From: Thermoplasmata archaeon
GTDB lineage: Archaea; Thermoplasmatota; Thermoplasmata; Thermoplasmatales; Thermoplasmataceae
Assembly: GCA_021806345.1 (NCBI GenBank)
Contig: JAJZXP010000334.1
Location: 1 to 14,008 of the forward strand
Reading direction: 5' to 3'
Length of the DNA stretch: 14,008 nucleotides
The stretch's first letter is position 1; each line of letters begins with the position of its first letter. The notes below the pieces were generated by a model, which was not told the DNA's origin, did not search any database, and saw nothing but the letters and a program-made list of their open reading frames with translations. The position numbers and the translations under genes were made by a program. Below, one piece after another: positions 5,640 to 13,668 of this stretch.

Positions 5640-7058
5640 ATGGAACAAACTCAGACACTACAAAAGGACTCATTGGGCATAGGTATGGTGGTAGCACAAA
5701 GTCTCACGACTGTGGCTCCTCTAATGGATCTAATAGCATTCATAACTACCGCTGCTCTCTATGCTTATGGTGCTCTCCCGCTGGCTTTCCTTCTTGCATT
5801 CATAGCAACATTCCTGAGCATCAATACAATATTCCAGTTTTCAAAAAAGATAGCAAGCAGTGGTGGATATTACACATTTGTAGGGAAAGGCTTGGGTGCC
5901 AGACCCGGCATATTCACAGGCTGGCTATACCTCATATACACATGGTTCATTGTTCCTAACGAAGCATTATTTTTTGGAGCTCTTTTCTTCCCTGCCGCTT
6001 TCCAGCTTCTTACAGGAATTGCGCTTCCCGTACTTGTGTGGATTCCCATGACACTTATACTCATAATATTCGTATTCGGCATGTCGTATCTTGGAATCAA
6101 GCCCTCACTGAAGTATAGCCTAATAACTGGAATACTTGAAGTTTTGGTCATCCTGGTGTTCAGTTTCGTCGTAATGGGGAAAAGTGGTTCGCTGAACACG
6201 CCATTCGTATTTTCCCTTAAGTTTTCTCAAAATGGATGGAATGGTGTGCTTCTGGGAATGATTTTCTCTGTGATTTCTTTCGGGGGGTCTGGCACTCCTG
6301 TTACATTGGGAGAAGAGGCAAAACTGCCGCACAAGTCAATAGGTAGGTCAGTTATTATTTCAATGCTAATAAGCGGTATCACTATAACCATAGCCGCTTA
6401 TGCGCTCACCATTGGCTGGGGCCCCTCAAAGATGTCTTCATTTGGCAGTCAACTGATTCCTGGAATTATTGAGGCAAAAACTTTTATGGGGCTCGCAGGA
6501 GCTGCTGTTCTTACAATACTTGGTGTGAACAGCTTTTTTAACTCTGCGCTTTCATCATTTAATGCTGGTGTAAGGACTACATTTGCAATAGCTAGAGATG
6601 GGGTGCTGCTTCCGAAGAGTCTCGCCAAGGTTCACAAGAAATTCGGCAGCCCATATTCTGTTATCTTTCTTAACATAATAATTTCCACCATACTTGCCAT
6701 TCCGCTTGCTTATCTCATAACTCCGTTGAACGCGTTCCTAATCGAGGTAACTGGAGTCACAGTTTCCTATTTCCTGTACCACATAATGACAAACGTGTCA
6801 CTTGGTGTTTATTTCAGGAGGATAGGAGAGCTAAGTATACTGAAGCATATAGTCATTCCATGGATCGCTACATTGTTCTTTGCAGTCATTCTCTATTATT
6901 CCATAGTGCCAATTTCATACCCTGTCAGTTACGGAACATTTATAATAGCAGCTTGGGGGGTAATTGGTATTATAATTGCAATGACATTAAAAAAGGAGCG
7001 CCTCTCAAGAAGCGAACTGTTTGTCTCCTACGAGGCTGGAATCCCCGATAGCAAGTAA
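5640..7058 (+). CDS. APC-superfamily amino-acid permease
   Basis: This is an integral membrane transporter of 472 residues with about 12 hydrophobic helices, the standard size and shape of the amino acid-polyamine-organocation superfamily. Family marks: a first-helix segment MVVAQSLTTVAPLMDL with the unwound substrate-binding type of sequence, SSGGYYTFVGKGLG after helix 2, a conserved GEEAKLPHKSIGRSV loop near the middle, and NAGVRTTFAIARDGVLLPK after helix 8. ATG 5640 is preferred over TTG 5631 because the TATA box lies 25 bases upstream. The likely role is proton-coupled uptake of an amino acid. Its neighbour suggests histidine or an arginine-like substrate, but the sequence alone does not say which. 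The gene has its own promoter, so it need not be co-transcribed with the enzyme gene. Confidence 0.85.
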   Translation: MEQTQTLQKDSLGIGMVVAQSLTTVAPLMDLIAFITTAALYAYGALPLAFLLAFIATFLSINTIFQFSKKIASSGGYYTFVGKGLGARPGIFTGWLYLIYTWFIVPNEALFFGALFFPAAFQLLTGIALPVLVWIPMTLILIIFVFGMSYLGIKPSLKYSLITGILEVLVILVFSFVVMGKSGSLNTPFVFSLKFSQNGWNGVLLGMIFSVISFGGSGTPVTLGEEAKLPHKSIGRSVIISMLISGITITIAAYALTIGWGPSKMSSFGSQLIPGIIEAKTFMGLAGAAVLTILGVNSFFNSALSSFNAGVRTTFAIARDGVLLPKSLAKVHKKFGSPYSVIFLNIIISTILAIPLAYLITPLNAFLIEVTGVTVSYFLYHIMTNVSLGVYFRRIGELSILKHIVIPWIATLFFAVILYYSIVPISYPVSYGTFIIAAWGVIGIIIAMTLKKERLSRSELFVSYEAGIPDSK

Positions 7059-7080
7059 GAAAATTTTCTAGATTTTTCTA
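7058..7080 (+). terminator. Probable terminator after the permease
   Basis: A perfect 12-base palindrome, AGAAAATTTTCT (7058-7069), overlaps the stop codon and is followed by a T-rich run (GATTTTTCTAATTTT). Archaeal termination relies mainly on T-runs, so the T-rich stretch is the stronger argument. Confidence 0.4.
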
Positions 7081-7294
7081 ATTTTAAGATTCCATTTTAT
7101 CTCAATTTGTGTATCAAGAAGATAATGCCGCAGTGAATACATAGCGTCCAGAAAGTTGTAGAATTATGAATGATGTCTTTTTTAAAGCATTTCTCTGTTC
7201 ATGCGTTCAATGAGATTTGTTGAGGTAATTGAACATCATATTGATTCAGGGTAACCGTGATACCGGGCAATCCGTAAAAGTTCTTTTCAGTGTC

Positions 7295-7341
7295 GTGTGC
7301 CTCCCACAATGAGCCACTATGTGACTTATATAATGACAGAG
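7295..7341. repeat. Repeat block A, copy 2
   Basis: Matches 2224-2270 at 42 of 47 positions, in the same orientation. The TTATATAA core gives a TATA-like box on the minus strand. Block B follows 173 bases later, against 150 bases in copy 1. Confidence 0.65.
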
Positions 7342-7357
7342 AGGGCGTCCAGAAACG

Positions 7358-7525
7358 TGTCACTTTTGGTGACATTAGTAAAGAAAACCAATCATCCAAA
7401 TAGGAATTTTAAGGTTTTCCTTGAGAGAACTACTTGTCACCACAATGTGATTTTTATGTCATTATGAAGTGACATTCTTTTATTGTACCCTTGATTTTAC
7501 GGTTTCCTCATTTGTCACTCCCTCG
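7358..7525. repeat. Cluster of TGTCA/TGACA inverted repeats
   Basis: TGTCAC-TTTTG-GTGACA (7358-7374) has perfect 6-base arms. ATGTCA-8 bases-TGACAT (7456-7475) also has perfect 6-base arms. TCAC-6 bases-GTGA lies at 7437-7450, and further TGTCAC words occur at 7435 and 7513. The cluster falls between blocks A and B and is absent from the equivalent interval of copy 1. Confidence 0.5.
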
Positions 7526-7560
7526 AAATTTTAAATAGTCTTCACAAATATGATCAATAA
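7515..7560. repeat. Repeat block B, copy 2
   Basis: Near-identical to 2421-2465 (one inserted C, one substitution). It keeps the BRE/TATA-like CGAAATTTTAAATA on the plus strand, but no gene follows on that strand: the ATG in the block opens only four codons. It appears to be an orphan promoter copy. Confidence 0.7.
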
Positions 7561-7639
7561 ATAAGCCTATTGTTTCAGGGCGTGATAAGTCTATAGATTC
7601 CATATTTTTGAAAAATCTTAACATGATTACTAATCCTAT

Positions 7640-8803
7640 CTATCTGCCTCTCAAAAGATTTACTATCTCTTTATTGGCTATGTAGTTGTTGAGTCCATGG
7701 TCATCATGGGTTCTCACTAAAGTGGAAAGCTTTACTGTCTCTTCTCCGATTTTATCGAGATTATATAACCTTGTATAAAATGGTGCTTTCTTTAAGGAAT
7801 CACCATCTTGCACCGCTGCATTCATATTATCGGAGGTCCAGCTATTGAAATCTGCAACTATACGATCTTCGTTAAGTCTGCGATATTTATATATATCGCT
7901 GGCGAAGACCCTAGGGGCATCCGCTAATGTATTCATCGGAGATGGGTTAAATTTGGTTGGTTTCATCCTATATTTATCACCAATGGCATTCAGCCCGTAC
8001 GTAAATGAAGCCATATCTTCTGCATTTGGTCCTTCTTCACTCTTCTTATATGGCTTTACGTTGAATCCATAAATAAAGTAATTCTCTTCCTTTTCAGCTC
8101 CAAAGTGGGACATTATTCTATTAATCTTTCCAATAACTGAAGGAGAAGTCAGCCTCTCCCCTTTAAAATCAATTACAAATAAATCTGGAGCAATGTTTTC
8201 ATCTTTGTAGAGATCAAAAAACTTAGGAACATAAGATCTAGGATAAAATGAGGGTAAGAACCCTGCGACTTTAATATTACTAGAAATATGGCTTTTACTT
8301 CGAAGCAGCCTTGTTACAAAACTGTCGTAAATCTTGACTCTATCGTCTCCTTTAATATCATCACCAAACCTCAGAGTAGGTACCACAAATAGGGCATTAG
8401 ATGGCCAGGTTAAAATATCCATGATAAATTCAATATCCTCATCTGAAAACGAATCTCCGCGATTGAATTCTAAGGTTATAAATATGATTGGTATCAATCT
8501 ACTGAAGGAACCTCTTCTTTCAATAATTGTTGGTGGCAGTTTAGAATATATCAACTTCTTTCTCTGTTCTTCATCCCCGTCTATTAGCCTTAAGAGATCT
8601 AGGTCTAATCGCAGTGGGGCCTCGTATATTGAACTTTTAACATGTCTGAGGTATACATTGCTTATAAAGGAATTTGTAAACTTCTTACAAACAGCTCTAT
8701 TGAAGTCTGTTATAGAATTACCTCCTATATCAAGTGTCACGAGCCTTAAGAACGGGAGATTATCGTTCAACTCTGCGAGCTTAACTCTGTAGTTTTTTAC
8801 CAT
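7640..8803 (-). CDS. Unknown protein with alternating beta/alpha, barrel-like pattern
   Basis: The 387-codon gene has a strong ribosome site GAGGTGA (plus-strand 8810-8816) 6 bases before ATG 8803. I do not recognise the family. The sequence shows hydrophobic strands separated by helices: LRLVTLDIG (19-27), LIPIIFITLEFNRG (103-116), NALFVVPTLRFG (136-147), IKVAGFLPSF (177-186), PDLFVIDFKGERLT (206-219) and NYFIYGFNVKPY (241-252), followed by a C-terminal helical, polar region. This pattern suggests a TIM-barrel-like enzyme; Asp/Glu residues at strand ends (D25, E112, D212) could be catalytic. A tRNA-guanine transglycosylase-type zinc site (CxC..C..H) is not visible. It is the last gene of a three-gene minus-strand unit and overlaps the preceding gene by 23 bases, implying co-translation. 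Confidence 0.65.
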   Translation of the reverse strand: MVKNYRVKLAELNDNLPFLRLVTLDIGGNSITDFNRAVCKKFTNSFISNVYLRHVKSSIYEAPLRLDLDLLRLIDGDEEQRKKLIYSKLPPTIIERRGSFSRLIPIIFITLEFNRGDSFSDEDIEFIMDILTWPSNALFVVPTLRFGDDIKGDDRVKIYDSFVTRLLRSKSHISSNIKVAGFLPSFYPRSYVPKFFDLYKDENIAPDLFVIDFKGERLTSPSVIGKINRIMSHFGAEKEENYFIYGFNVKPYKKSEEGPNAEDMASFTYGLNAIGDKYRMKPTKFNPSPMNTLADAPRVFASDIYKYRRLNEDRIVADFNSWTSDNMNAAVQDGDSLKKAPFYTRLYNLDKIGEETVKLSTLVRTHDDHGLNNYIANKEIVNLLRGR

Positions 8804-9074
8804 CGAGCGTCACCTCTCCATCCATATAGATATGTAAGTTATGGCTCTCACAATTTTTTAGCTTCAAAATTACACATTGAACGAACGTCTCGTGCCTCCA
8901 CAAAAAGTAGACCATTTTCCCATCAGAGGATTCAGCAAATAAAAATTGATTAACATCCAAGCTTTGTATTGAACCAATTATCTCCTTTGCATATTCTCCG
9001 TTCAACCCTAGTGTACCCAAACCAAGTGTACCAATATTTATGCCAGCTGCCACCTTCTTTGCTTGCGATCCCAA
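8781..9074 (-). CDS. Unknown 97-residue protein, middle gene of the three-gene unit
   Basis: The start is TTG at 9072-9074, two bases after the stop of the preceding gene. No in-frame ATG or GTG exists upstream, so translation is probably coupled. The product has a Gly/Leu-rich N-terminal segment (VAAGINIGTLGLGTLGLNG, residues 8-26) that could be a buried or membrane-associated helix. It then has a compact alpha/beta part with QFLFAESSDGKMVYFLWRHE, a Cys-containing strand and HIYMDGEVTLDGK at the end. It overlaps the next gene by 23 bases in a different frame. No family recognised. The strict packing with both neighbours suggests that the three products work together. Confidence 0.55.
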   Translation of the reverse strand: MGSQAKKVAAGINIGTLGLGTLGLNGEYAKEIIGSIQSLDVNQFLFAESSDGKMVYFLWRHETFVQCVILKLKNCESHNLHIYMDGEVTLDGKKLQS

Positions 9075-9076
9075 CT

Positions 9077-9562
9077 TTATCGCCCAGAAGTCTCTGCCAA
9101 TTCCTGAAGTTGTGAAAAAGATATCTTAACTACTGGTATTTTAGAGATCTTTTCCTTTATAAGTGAATTCTTTGTTAACTGAGGAAACAATGCGTATGTT
9201 AAGGCAATTAATTTCTTATCATTAAGTTCGGAAACAGCCTTAATCAACTTATCCATCTTTTCAACTAACTTTGGGTTAGAACGCTCGAATTCCTCCATGG
9301 CTTTTTTCCCATCATCTGACAACGTGAATCCGTTCACTTCGTCGAATTTCAGAAAACCCTCCTCTCTCAATTGGCCTGCATCTTCCTCTATTTCGTCAGA
9401 GAATGCCCCAAAATAATATGCATTATGAGTGGATGGAACTTTGCCTTCCATTATTGCCTTTGAAAGAAGGGACAACTTTTGCAATCTTGTTGACTTAATT
9501 TTACCAGACAGACCAATCAACGAAATGATTAAAAGCTCATCATCTGATAGGTCGTTTTCCAT
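9077..9562 (-). CDS. Winged-helix protein of YwgA/Panacea-like (DUF4065-like) appearance
   Basis: This 161-residue protein starts at ATG 9562 and is the first gene of the unit. Residues 10-60 read LLIISLIGLSGKIKSTRLQK, LSLLSKAI and then NAYYFGAFSDEIEEDAGQLR, followed by EEGFLKFDEVNGFTLSDDGK. This matches the layout of small winged-helix proteins such as YwgA and the SocA/Panacea group: 'x-x-TRLQKL-x-x-L', 'YxxGPFSxxLxxD', 'LxxxGLI', 'LTxxGxxxxE'. Some members bind DNA and others act as antitoxins. The C-terminal half is helical and Lys-rich. As the promoter-proximal gene it could be the regulator or antitoxin of the cassette. The fold assignment is moderately secure; the role is inference. 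Confidence 0.6.
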   Translation of the reverse strand: MENDLSDDELLIISLIGLSGKIKSTRLQKLSLLSKAIMEGKVPSTHNAYYFGAFSDEIEEDAGQLREEGFLKFDEVNGFTLSDDGKKAMEEFERSNPKLVEKMDKLIKAVSELNDKKLIALTYALFPQLTKNSLIKEKISKIPVVKISFSQLQELAETSGR

Positions 9563-9589
9563 ATTTTATCAATTGCATATTGGTAGTTT

Positions 9590-9603
9590 AGATTTTAATA
9601 TTT
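9590..9603 (-). promoter_or_regulatory. TATA-like promoter of the three-gene unit
   Basis: On the minus strand ATATTAAAA is centred near 9597, about 35 bases before ATG 9562. That predicts a short leader of about 9 bases. It is the best TATA-like sequence upstream of this unit. Confidence 0.4.
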
Positions 9604-9732
9604 CTATGGAAATCTTTATTTTTTGGGGAGAAGCGAAATAAGCTTTTGATAAAGCATGTAGTTGTCATATTGAAAATGTAAAGCTAGCCTTCGTAAATTT
9701 ATTCCTCTTAGAGTATGCTATCTTTTTCAAAA

Positions 9733-9921
9733 TTACTTTAAAATCCCTCCCTTAGAACCCAACTTCTTCACTGAGTCAAAGATTTTCGTTGATTTCTTCA
9801 AGCATGGCCATTCATTATGAAATCGCCATTTTAATACATGTGATTCCTGTAACGTTTGAGACGCATATGAGCCACAGCAAATATTAATCAAAAGTTGGTA
9901 TAGAGGAGGAAATGAAAACAT
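9733..9921 (-). CDS. Doubtful 62-residue ORF downstream of res
   Basis: ATG 9921 is preceded by GGAGGCG, a ribosome-site-like sequence, though spaced only about 2 bases from the start. The product has a hydrophobic, Cys-containing N-terminus (LLINICCGSYASQ) and a basic C-terminus (KKSTKIFDSVKKLGSKGG). It begins 41 bases after the res stop on the same strand. No family was recognised. It could be a small accessory gene or a chance frame. Confidence 0.3.
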   Translation of the reverse strand: MFSFPPLYQLLINICCGSYASQTLQESHVLKWRFHNEWPCLKKSTKIFDSVKKLGSKGGILK

Positions 9922-9961
9922 CGCCTCCGTTAAACTATATTGCGATCAGAGGGATATGATA

Positions 9962-12178
9962 TTAAATATTAAAGTTGTGCCATTTTGATGAATCATTTAG
10001 ATTGTCGGAGTACATCTCGGAACTGCTAATCTTCCACATTCTGCCCCACTCATCTAATGGCACTACTATTCCCCCAAAGAGGTTCTTTCCTTTCAGATTT
10101 TCTTCATTAATGTATTTCTGAAGGGCTTCCGCTTTATTCTTTGCATACTTATCAGATGCTGTGCTCCCTCTCTTAGTGTCAAATAAACCGATTCTTCCAT
10201 CTTTAAACTTTACAATGAAATCCAAGTAAAAAGATGCTTTAAATCCCTCCTCAGTTGTATACCCTATTGAGAAATATTTAGGTTCATCTTCTCTGTTCTT
10301 GTACCACCATTCCACATTTTCACTGGATTCTAACAACTTTATGAAATTCCTCTCAGGTTTGCTAGCTTCGTTGTATAAGTAAAAAGGTTGCATAACAGAT
10401 TTTTTGGATATTGCCTGAAAATACTTCTCATTGTAGGTGATAATATTTGGGACTTCCCAGTTTTCATTTTCTATGAACATGCTGCCGTTTTTAAGAGACT
10501 CTGCAACTTCTAACCCGTAACGTTCCTTGCTCAATTGTAAAGCCTCCTCAAAAAGATATATGTTATCCTCTCCAAGGACAACCTTCTGGGCTTCCTCAGA
10601 GTGCTTACTTATCCCAAATTTATCTCTTAAGAATGTATAAATTGCATTTTTTATCCTATCACTAGAATCAACCATTGCATAGGGACTTGCCACTCTTCGC
10701 ACGAACATATCGAATTTATCACAAATCTCTTTAGGACTTGACGGTACCGGTATCTGGCCTTTATACTCAATCTGCCCTGGCTTATCAATTTCAGATATTG
10801 TCCCGTCGGCAATAACCATATCTGTGATTGTTTCAGGCTTTAAATTCAATTTTTTTTGGATTTCGAGTTCTTCTGCAACATTTTGAAATATCTTTATAAA
10901 GTTACCAGTAAGTCTTGTTCTTTCTCTTTGTCTCCTTAGATAAACCGATCTTAACTTTATGTTCTGGTACTCCGGAATTCTTAGGGACTCAAGAACCGTG
11001 AAATAATCCTTGGCCTCTCCTTCATCTATTATTACCTGATCCACATTTGTGAAAACATATGCACGATTCAACTCTTCATTGTTGTAATAGCAGAATTCTG
11101 GCATCCTCATTATTCGACCCACAGTCTGTATTGTAAAGGTTAAGCTCTTCATCTCTCTAAAAATAACAAGAATTGAGGCTCTTGGACAATCCCAACCAAG
11201 CGCTATCGCCTGTTTGAATATTAGCACCTTTACTTCGTTTTCGTTTTTCTCAATGTTTGCAAGATTGTCTGATTTATCTTCCGATAGCCATATTGAAAGG
11301 CTACCGTTTGAAACGTTTATGTCAAACTTGGAATCTAAGTATCTTACTATGTCATCTTTCTTAACATCAACATTTCCAGATCTATTATCCGGCAACTGTA
11401 TTAGGAGAAGCGGATTTACATTCGTACCTTCCTTTTTATATAATTCAGCCAATTGCTCTCTCTTTTTGATAGCCTGATCAAGAACAAGTTCATTTGAGGT
11501 CTGATTGTCAACCTTAAGAGATAGAAATTCCGGATTTATAGAGACCTCTCTTTTGATCATCTCCTCGGCTATAACATCGCTAAGCTTGACTTCTACACGA
11601 CCAACCTGAACATCAAAGCTATACACCTTGTTAATTGGAGTTGCGGATACTTCCAGTGTTATATCTGGGGAAATTATGTTTATAAGTTCCCTTGACCGCT
11701 CTGCGTTTGCCGTATGGTGACTCTCATCGATTACCAGAAGTATCCTTCTTCCCTCTTCCTTGGTGTTGCTTATTATGCTGTTAAGATTGTTATCAAGTTC
11801 ATTTTCACGAACCATTATGTTAACATTCTTCCTGTTTATACTTTCCCAATTAATGAACAGTATCTCATTTTGATCTATTTTCCTATCCACCAAGTCAGAG
11901 AAGTAGCTGCATTTTATAAGGCGCAGATCTTCGAAATATCTTTCTAGCTTTTCTTTACTCTGTTCATGAAGCATTCTAACAGAAATCCAAACAATAGATA
12001 TGTTTGAGTTTGGGATGAGAGCTATATTTTTCAATAATTCTGACACCATGAGAGTTTTGCCGGATCCAGTGGGTGATTTAAATGTAATTACTGCCTTTTC
12101 AGATTTATTAAGGAAAGTGAGGACTTTCACAGTTAATTCCCCTATTGCCTTAATCTGATAATCTTTTAGAGCAATCAT
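9962..12178 (-). CDS. res: Type III restriction endonuclease subunit (Res)
   Basis: This 738-residue helicase-nuclease translocates on DNA and cuts with Mod. Superfamily 2 motifs are intact: Walker A SPTGSGKT (35-42), motif II DESH (151-154), motif III SATP (178-181), FKQAIALGWDCPRASILV (321-338) and motif VI QTVGRIMRMP (351-360). The C-terminal PD-(D/E)XK nuclease is present: E609 in PERNFIKLLE, D653 in YLDF and DTK at 667-669. It is shorter than the ~900-residue classical EcoP1I/EcoP15I Res but within the range of archaeal members. Its ATG overlaps the Mod stop (ATGA, 12175-12178), and an AGGAGG ribosome site (plus-strand 12186-12191) lies 7 bases upstream, inside mod. No lesion is seen, so Res should be functional if Mod is made. 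Confidence 0.93.
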   Translation of the reverse strand: MIALKDYQIKAIGELTVKVLTFLNKSEKAVITFKSPTGSGKTLMVSELLKNIALIPNSNISIVWISVRMLHEQSKEKLERYFEDLRLIKCSYFSDLVDRKIDQNEILFINWESINRKNVNIMVRENELDNNLNSIISNTKEEGRRILLVIDESHHTANAERSRELINIISPDITLEVSATPINKVYSFDVQVGRVEVKLSDVIAEEMIKREVSINPEFLSLKVDNQTSNELVLDQAIKKREQLAELYKKEGTNVNPLLLIQLPDNRSGNVDVKKDDIVRYLDSKFDINVSNGSLSIWLSEDKSDNLANIEKNENEVKVLIFKQAIALGWDCPRASILVIFREMKSLTFTIQTVGRIMRMPEFCYYNNEELNRAYVFTNVDQVIIDEGEAKDYFTVLESLRIPEYQNIKLRSVYLRRQRERTRLTGNFIKIFQNVAEELEIQKKLNLKPETITDMVIADGTISEIDKPGQIEYKGQIPVPSSPKEICDKFDMFVRRVASPYAMVDSSDRIKNAIYTFLRDKFGISKHSEEAQKVVLGEDNIYLFEEALQLSKERYGLEVAESLKNGSMFIENENWEVPNIITYNEKYFQAISKKSVMQPFYLYNEASKPERNFIKLLESSENVEWWYKNREDEPKYFSIGYTTEEGFKASFYLDFIVKFKDGRIGLFDTKRGSTASDKYAKNKAEALQKYINEENLKGKNLFGGIVVPLDEWGRMWKISSSEMYSDNLNDSSKWHNFNI

Positions 12179-13644
12179 CTGAACAGCCTCCTGTACACAT
12201 TCATTATTGAAGCGGGGATTGGTCTAACTTCAATAAGATCTGCAATTTCTTCAAACTCTTCCTCTTTGTTTGAATCATCAAGGGAAAAAATATAGATAAC
12301 AGCTTTTCTGTTCAAGCTCTTTAGCTTAGTCTTGCACTCATCAATTCCATCATCGTCGTAAATTATGCTAAGCAATTTCTCACTTTCACCGCTGTATATC
12401 CTAAACTCTTTTCCCTCAAATTCCAGATTAAAGCAGTTTTCCTTTAGGCAAAGCATCTCAGTGGAACGATCTACAAGCTTCTTTTTATTTGCATCCGTCT
12501 CAGTTGCATCTACGAAATCAGTACGGTAATATTTCAAGGAAATCGAGTTCCTTTCATTTAACCCCTTAAAATCGTCTCTGTGAAAATCAAGTACTTTTTT
12601 TAATCTTGGATAACAGACTTCTGTGCTGATGTTGTTTTCATTGTTTGTACAGAGAATAAACCGTCGTGTTCCACCATCTTTTAGATTAGCTTCGATGACG
12701 GCTTGACCGGTCGTGCCTGAACCGGCAAAAAAATCCAATATTATACTATTTTTATTTGATGCAAGCTCAATAATTGTTTCTAACTGTTTTGTCGGTTTGG
12801 GATTGTTGAAATTAGTATCTCCTAACAAACTTTTTAATTCTTTGGTACCATTTGTTGTAGTACCCGCATCGTCCCACCACGTTGTAGCGACTTTTCCACC
12901 TGATCGTTCAGCATCCGTAAGGAAGTATTTCTTGGATAGGCTCTTCCCTCTCTTCACAATAAGACCCTGCTCATATAGCTCTTGCATAGTTTCCTTTGAA
13001 TAACGCCAATATCCTTTGATCCCTAAAAATTCATAATAGGGGTTTCCCTTCCTCTTGCCTCCCGGTCCGTCTACGGGGGTCAACTTATATGGGCCTCTGG
13101 GGTCATTATCTGGATTTTTGAAACCTGATAAATCCTTTTCAAGCCGGAATTCTTTGCGATGCCTAAACTTCTCTTCTAGATTTTTTGCATATACGAGTAC
13201 GTAATTATGATTTTGAGATATGAGTAGGTCGTTTGAAATTGATTCTCTGTGTTTCCATGCTATAACACCAATTAAGTTTTTTTCGTCGAAAACATAATCG
13301 CATAGTAACTTTAGTTGAGCCATTTCATTATCATCGATGGTAATGAAAATAGATCCTCTATCATTTAAGAGGTTTTTTGCAGGTTTTAACCTTGGATACA
13401 TAAAGGAAAGCCATTTGCTATGACGGTAAGTATCCGACTTATCCACAATATTATCATTGTAAATGAAGTCGCCATTTCCAGTATTATATGGCGGATCAAT
13501 GAATATCACGTCAATGGAACCTGGATGGGTGTAGTTCAGGACAGACAAGGCGTGATAGTTATCTCCTTCTATCAACACATTAACAAGACTGTCCATGGAA
13601 GAAGATAGTGACAATTCTTTGACTTCCTTCAAGACAGGAAGCAT
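12175..13644 (-). CDS. mod: Type III DNA methyltransferase subunit (Mod), catalytic part
   Basis: This is a beta-class N6-adenine methyltransferase: the catalytic motif DPPYNTG (50-56) precedes the S-adenosylmethionine motif DFFAGSGTTGQAV (304-316). Between them lies the target-recognition region, and after them a ~170-residue C-terminal part (to RRLFR) thought to contact Res. It methylates adenine in a non-palindromic site and gives Res its specificity. ATG 13644 is not the natural start: the same frame continues upstream as NVVEKCKK, a TAA (13669-13671), then YGIVWEEKR, which is the normal N-terminus of this family. Methylation would need reinitiation at 13644, stop suppression, or loss of only non-essential residues. 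Full length without the stop would be about 558 residues. It shares an ATGA overlap with res. Confidence 0.92.
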   Translation of the reverse strand: MLPVLKEVKELSLSSSMDSLVNVLIEGDNYHALSVLNYTHPGSIDVIFIDPPYNTGNGDFIYNDNIVDKSDTYRHSKWLSFMYPRLKPAKNLLNDRGSIFITIDDNEMAQLKLLCDYVFDEKNLIGVIAWKHRESISNDLLISQNHNYVLVYAKNLEEKFRHRKEFRLEKDLSGFKNPDNDPRGPYKLTPVDGPGGKRKGNPYYEFLGIKGYWRYSKETMQELYEQGLIVKRGKSLSKKYFLTDAERSGGKVATTWWDDAGTTTNGTKELKSLLGDTNFNNPKPTKQLETIIELASNKNSIILDFFAGSGTTGQAVIEANLKDGGTRRFILCTNNENNISTEVCYPRLKKVLDFHRDDFKGLNERNSISLKYYRTDFVDATETDANKKKLVDRSTEMLCLKENCFNLEFEGKEFRIYSGESEKLLSIIYDDDGIDECKTKLKSLNRKAVIYIFSLDDSNKEEEFEEIADLIEVRPIPASIMNVYRRLFR

Positions 13645-13668
13645 TTTCTTACATTTTTCTACAACGTT

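Larger units (their letters stand above)
7081..7639. other. Intergenic region with the second repeat copy and TGTCA inverted repeats
   Basis: No supported gene. A minus-strand open frame at 7199-7399 overlaps repeat block A and has no family resemblance. GCGTCCAGAAA occurs twice (about 7143 and 7345), 200 bases apart. Blocks A and B and the hairpin cluster are listed separately. The plus-strand genes end at 7058 and the minus-strand genes end at 7640, so this is a convergent boundary between the metabolic and the defence-type regions. Confidence 0.5.
9563..9961. other. Spacer between the type III system and the three-gene unit
   Basis: It holds the promoter near 9590-9603 and one doubtful small ORF (9733-9921, minus). 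No RNA gene, repeat or mobile-element end was recognised. Its length and the promoter argue that the two blocks are separate transcription units. Confidence 0.4.

Noticed and set aside
7199..7399. Minus-strand 66-codon open frame
   Set aside because: Same reason: resemblance to another frame is confined to the DNA repeat, and the composition is not protein-like outside it.
8334..8792. Plus-strand 152-codon open frame opposite the barrel-like gene
   Set aside because: It lies wholly opposite a longer gene with a strong ribosome site, and its Ser/Leu-rich composition is typical of an antisense shadow.
7640..8803. Assignment of the 387-residue protein as a DNA or tRNA guanine transglycosylase
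   Set aside because: The barrel-like pattern is suggestive, but no CxC..C..H zinc site or characteristic catalytic motif is visible, so naming it would overreach.
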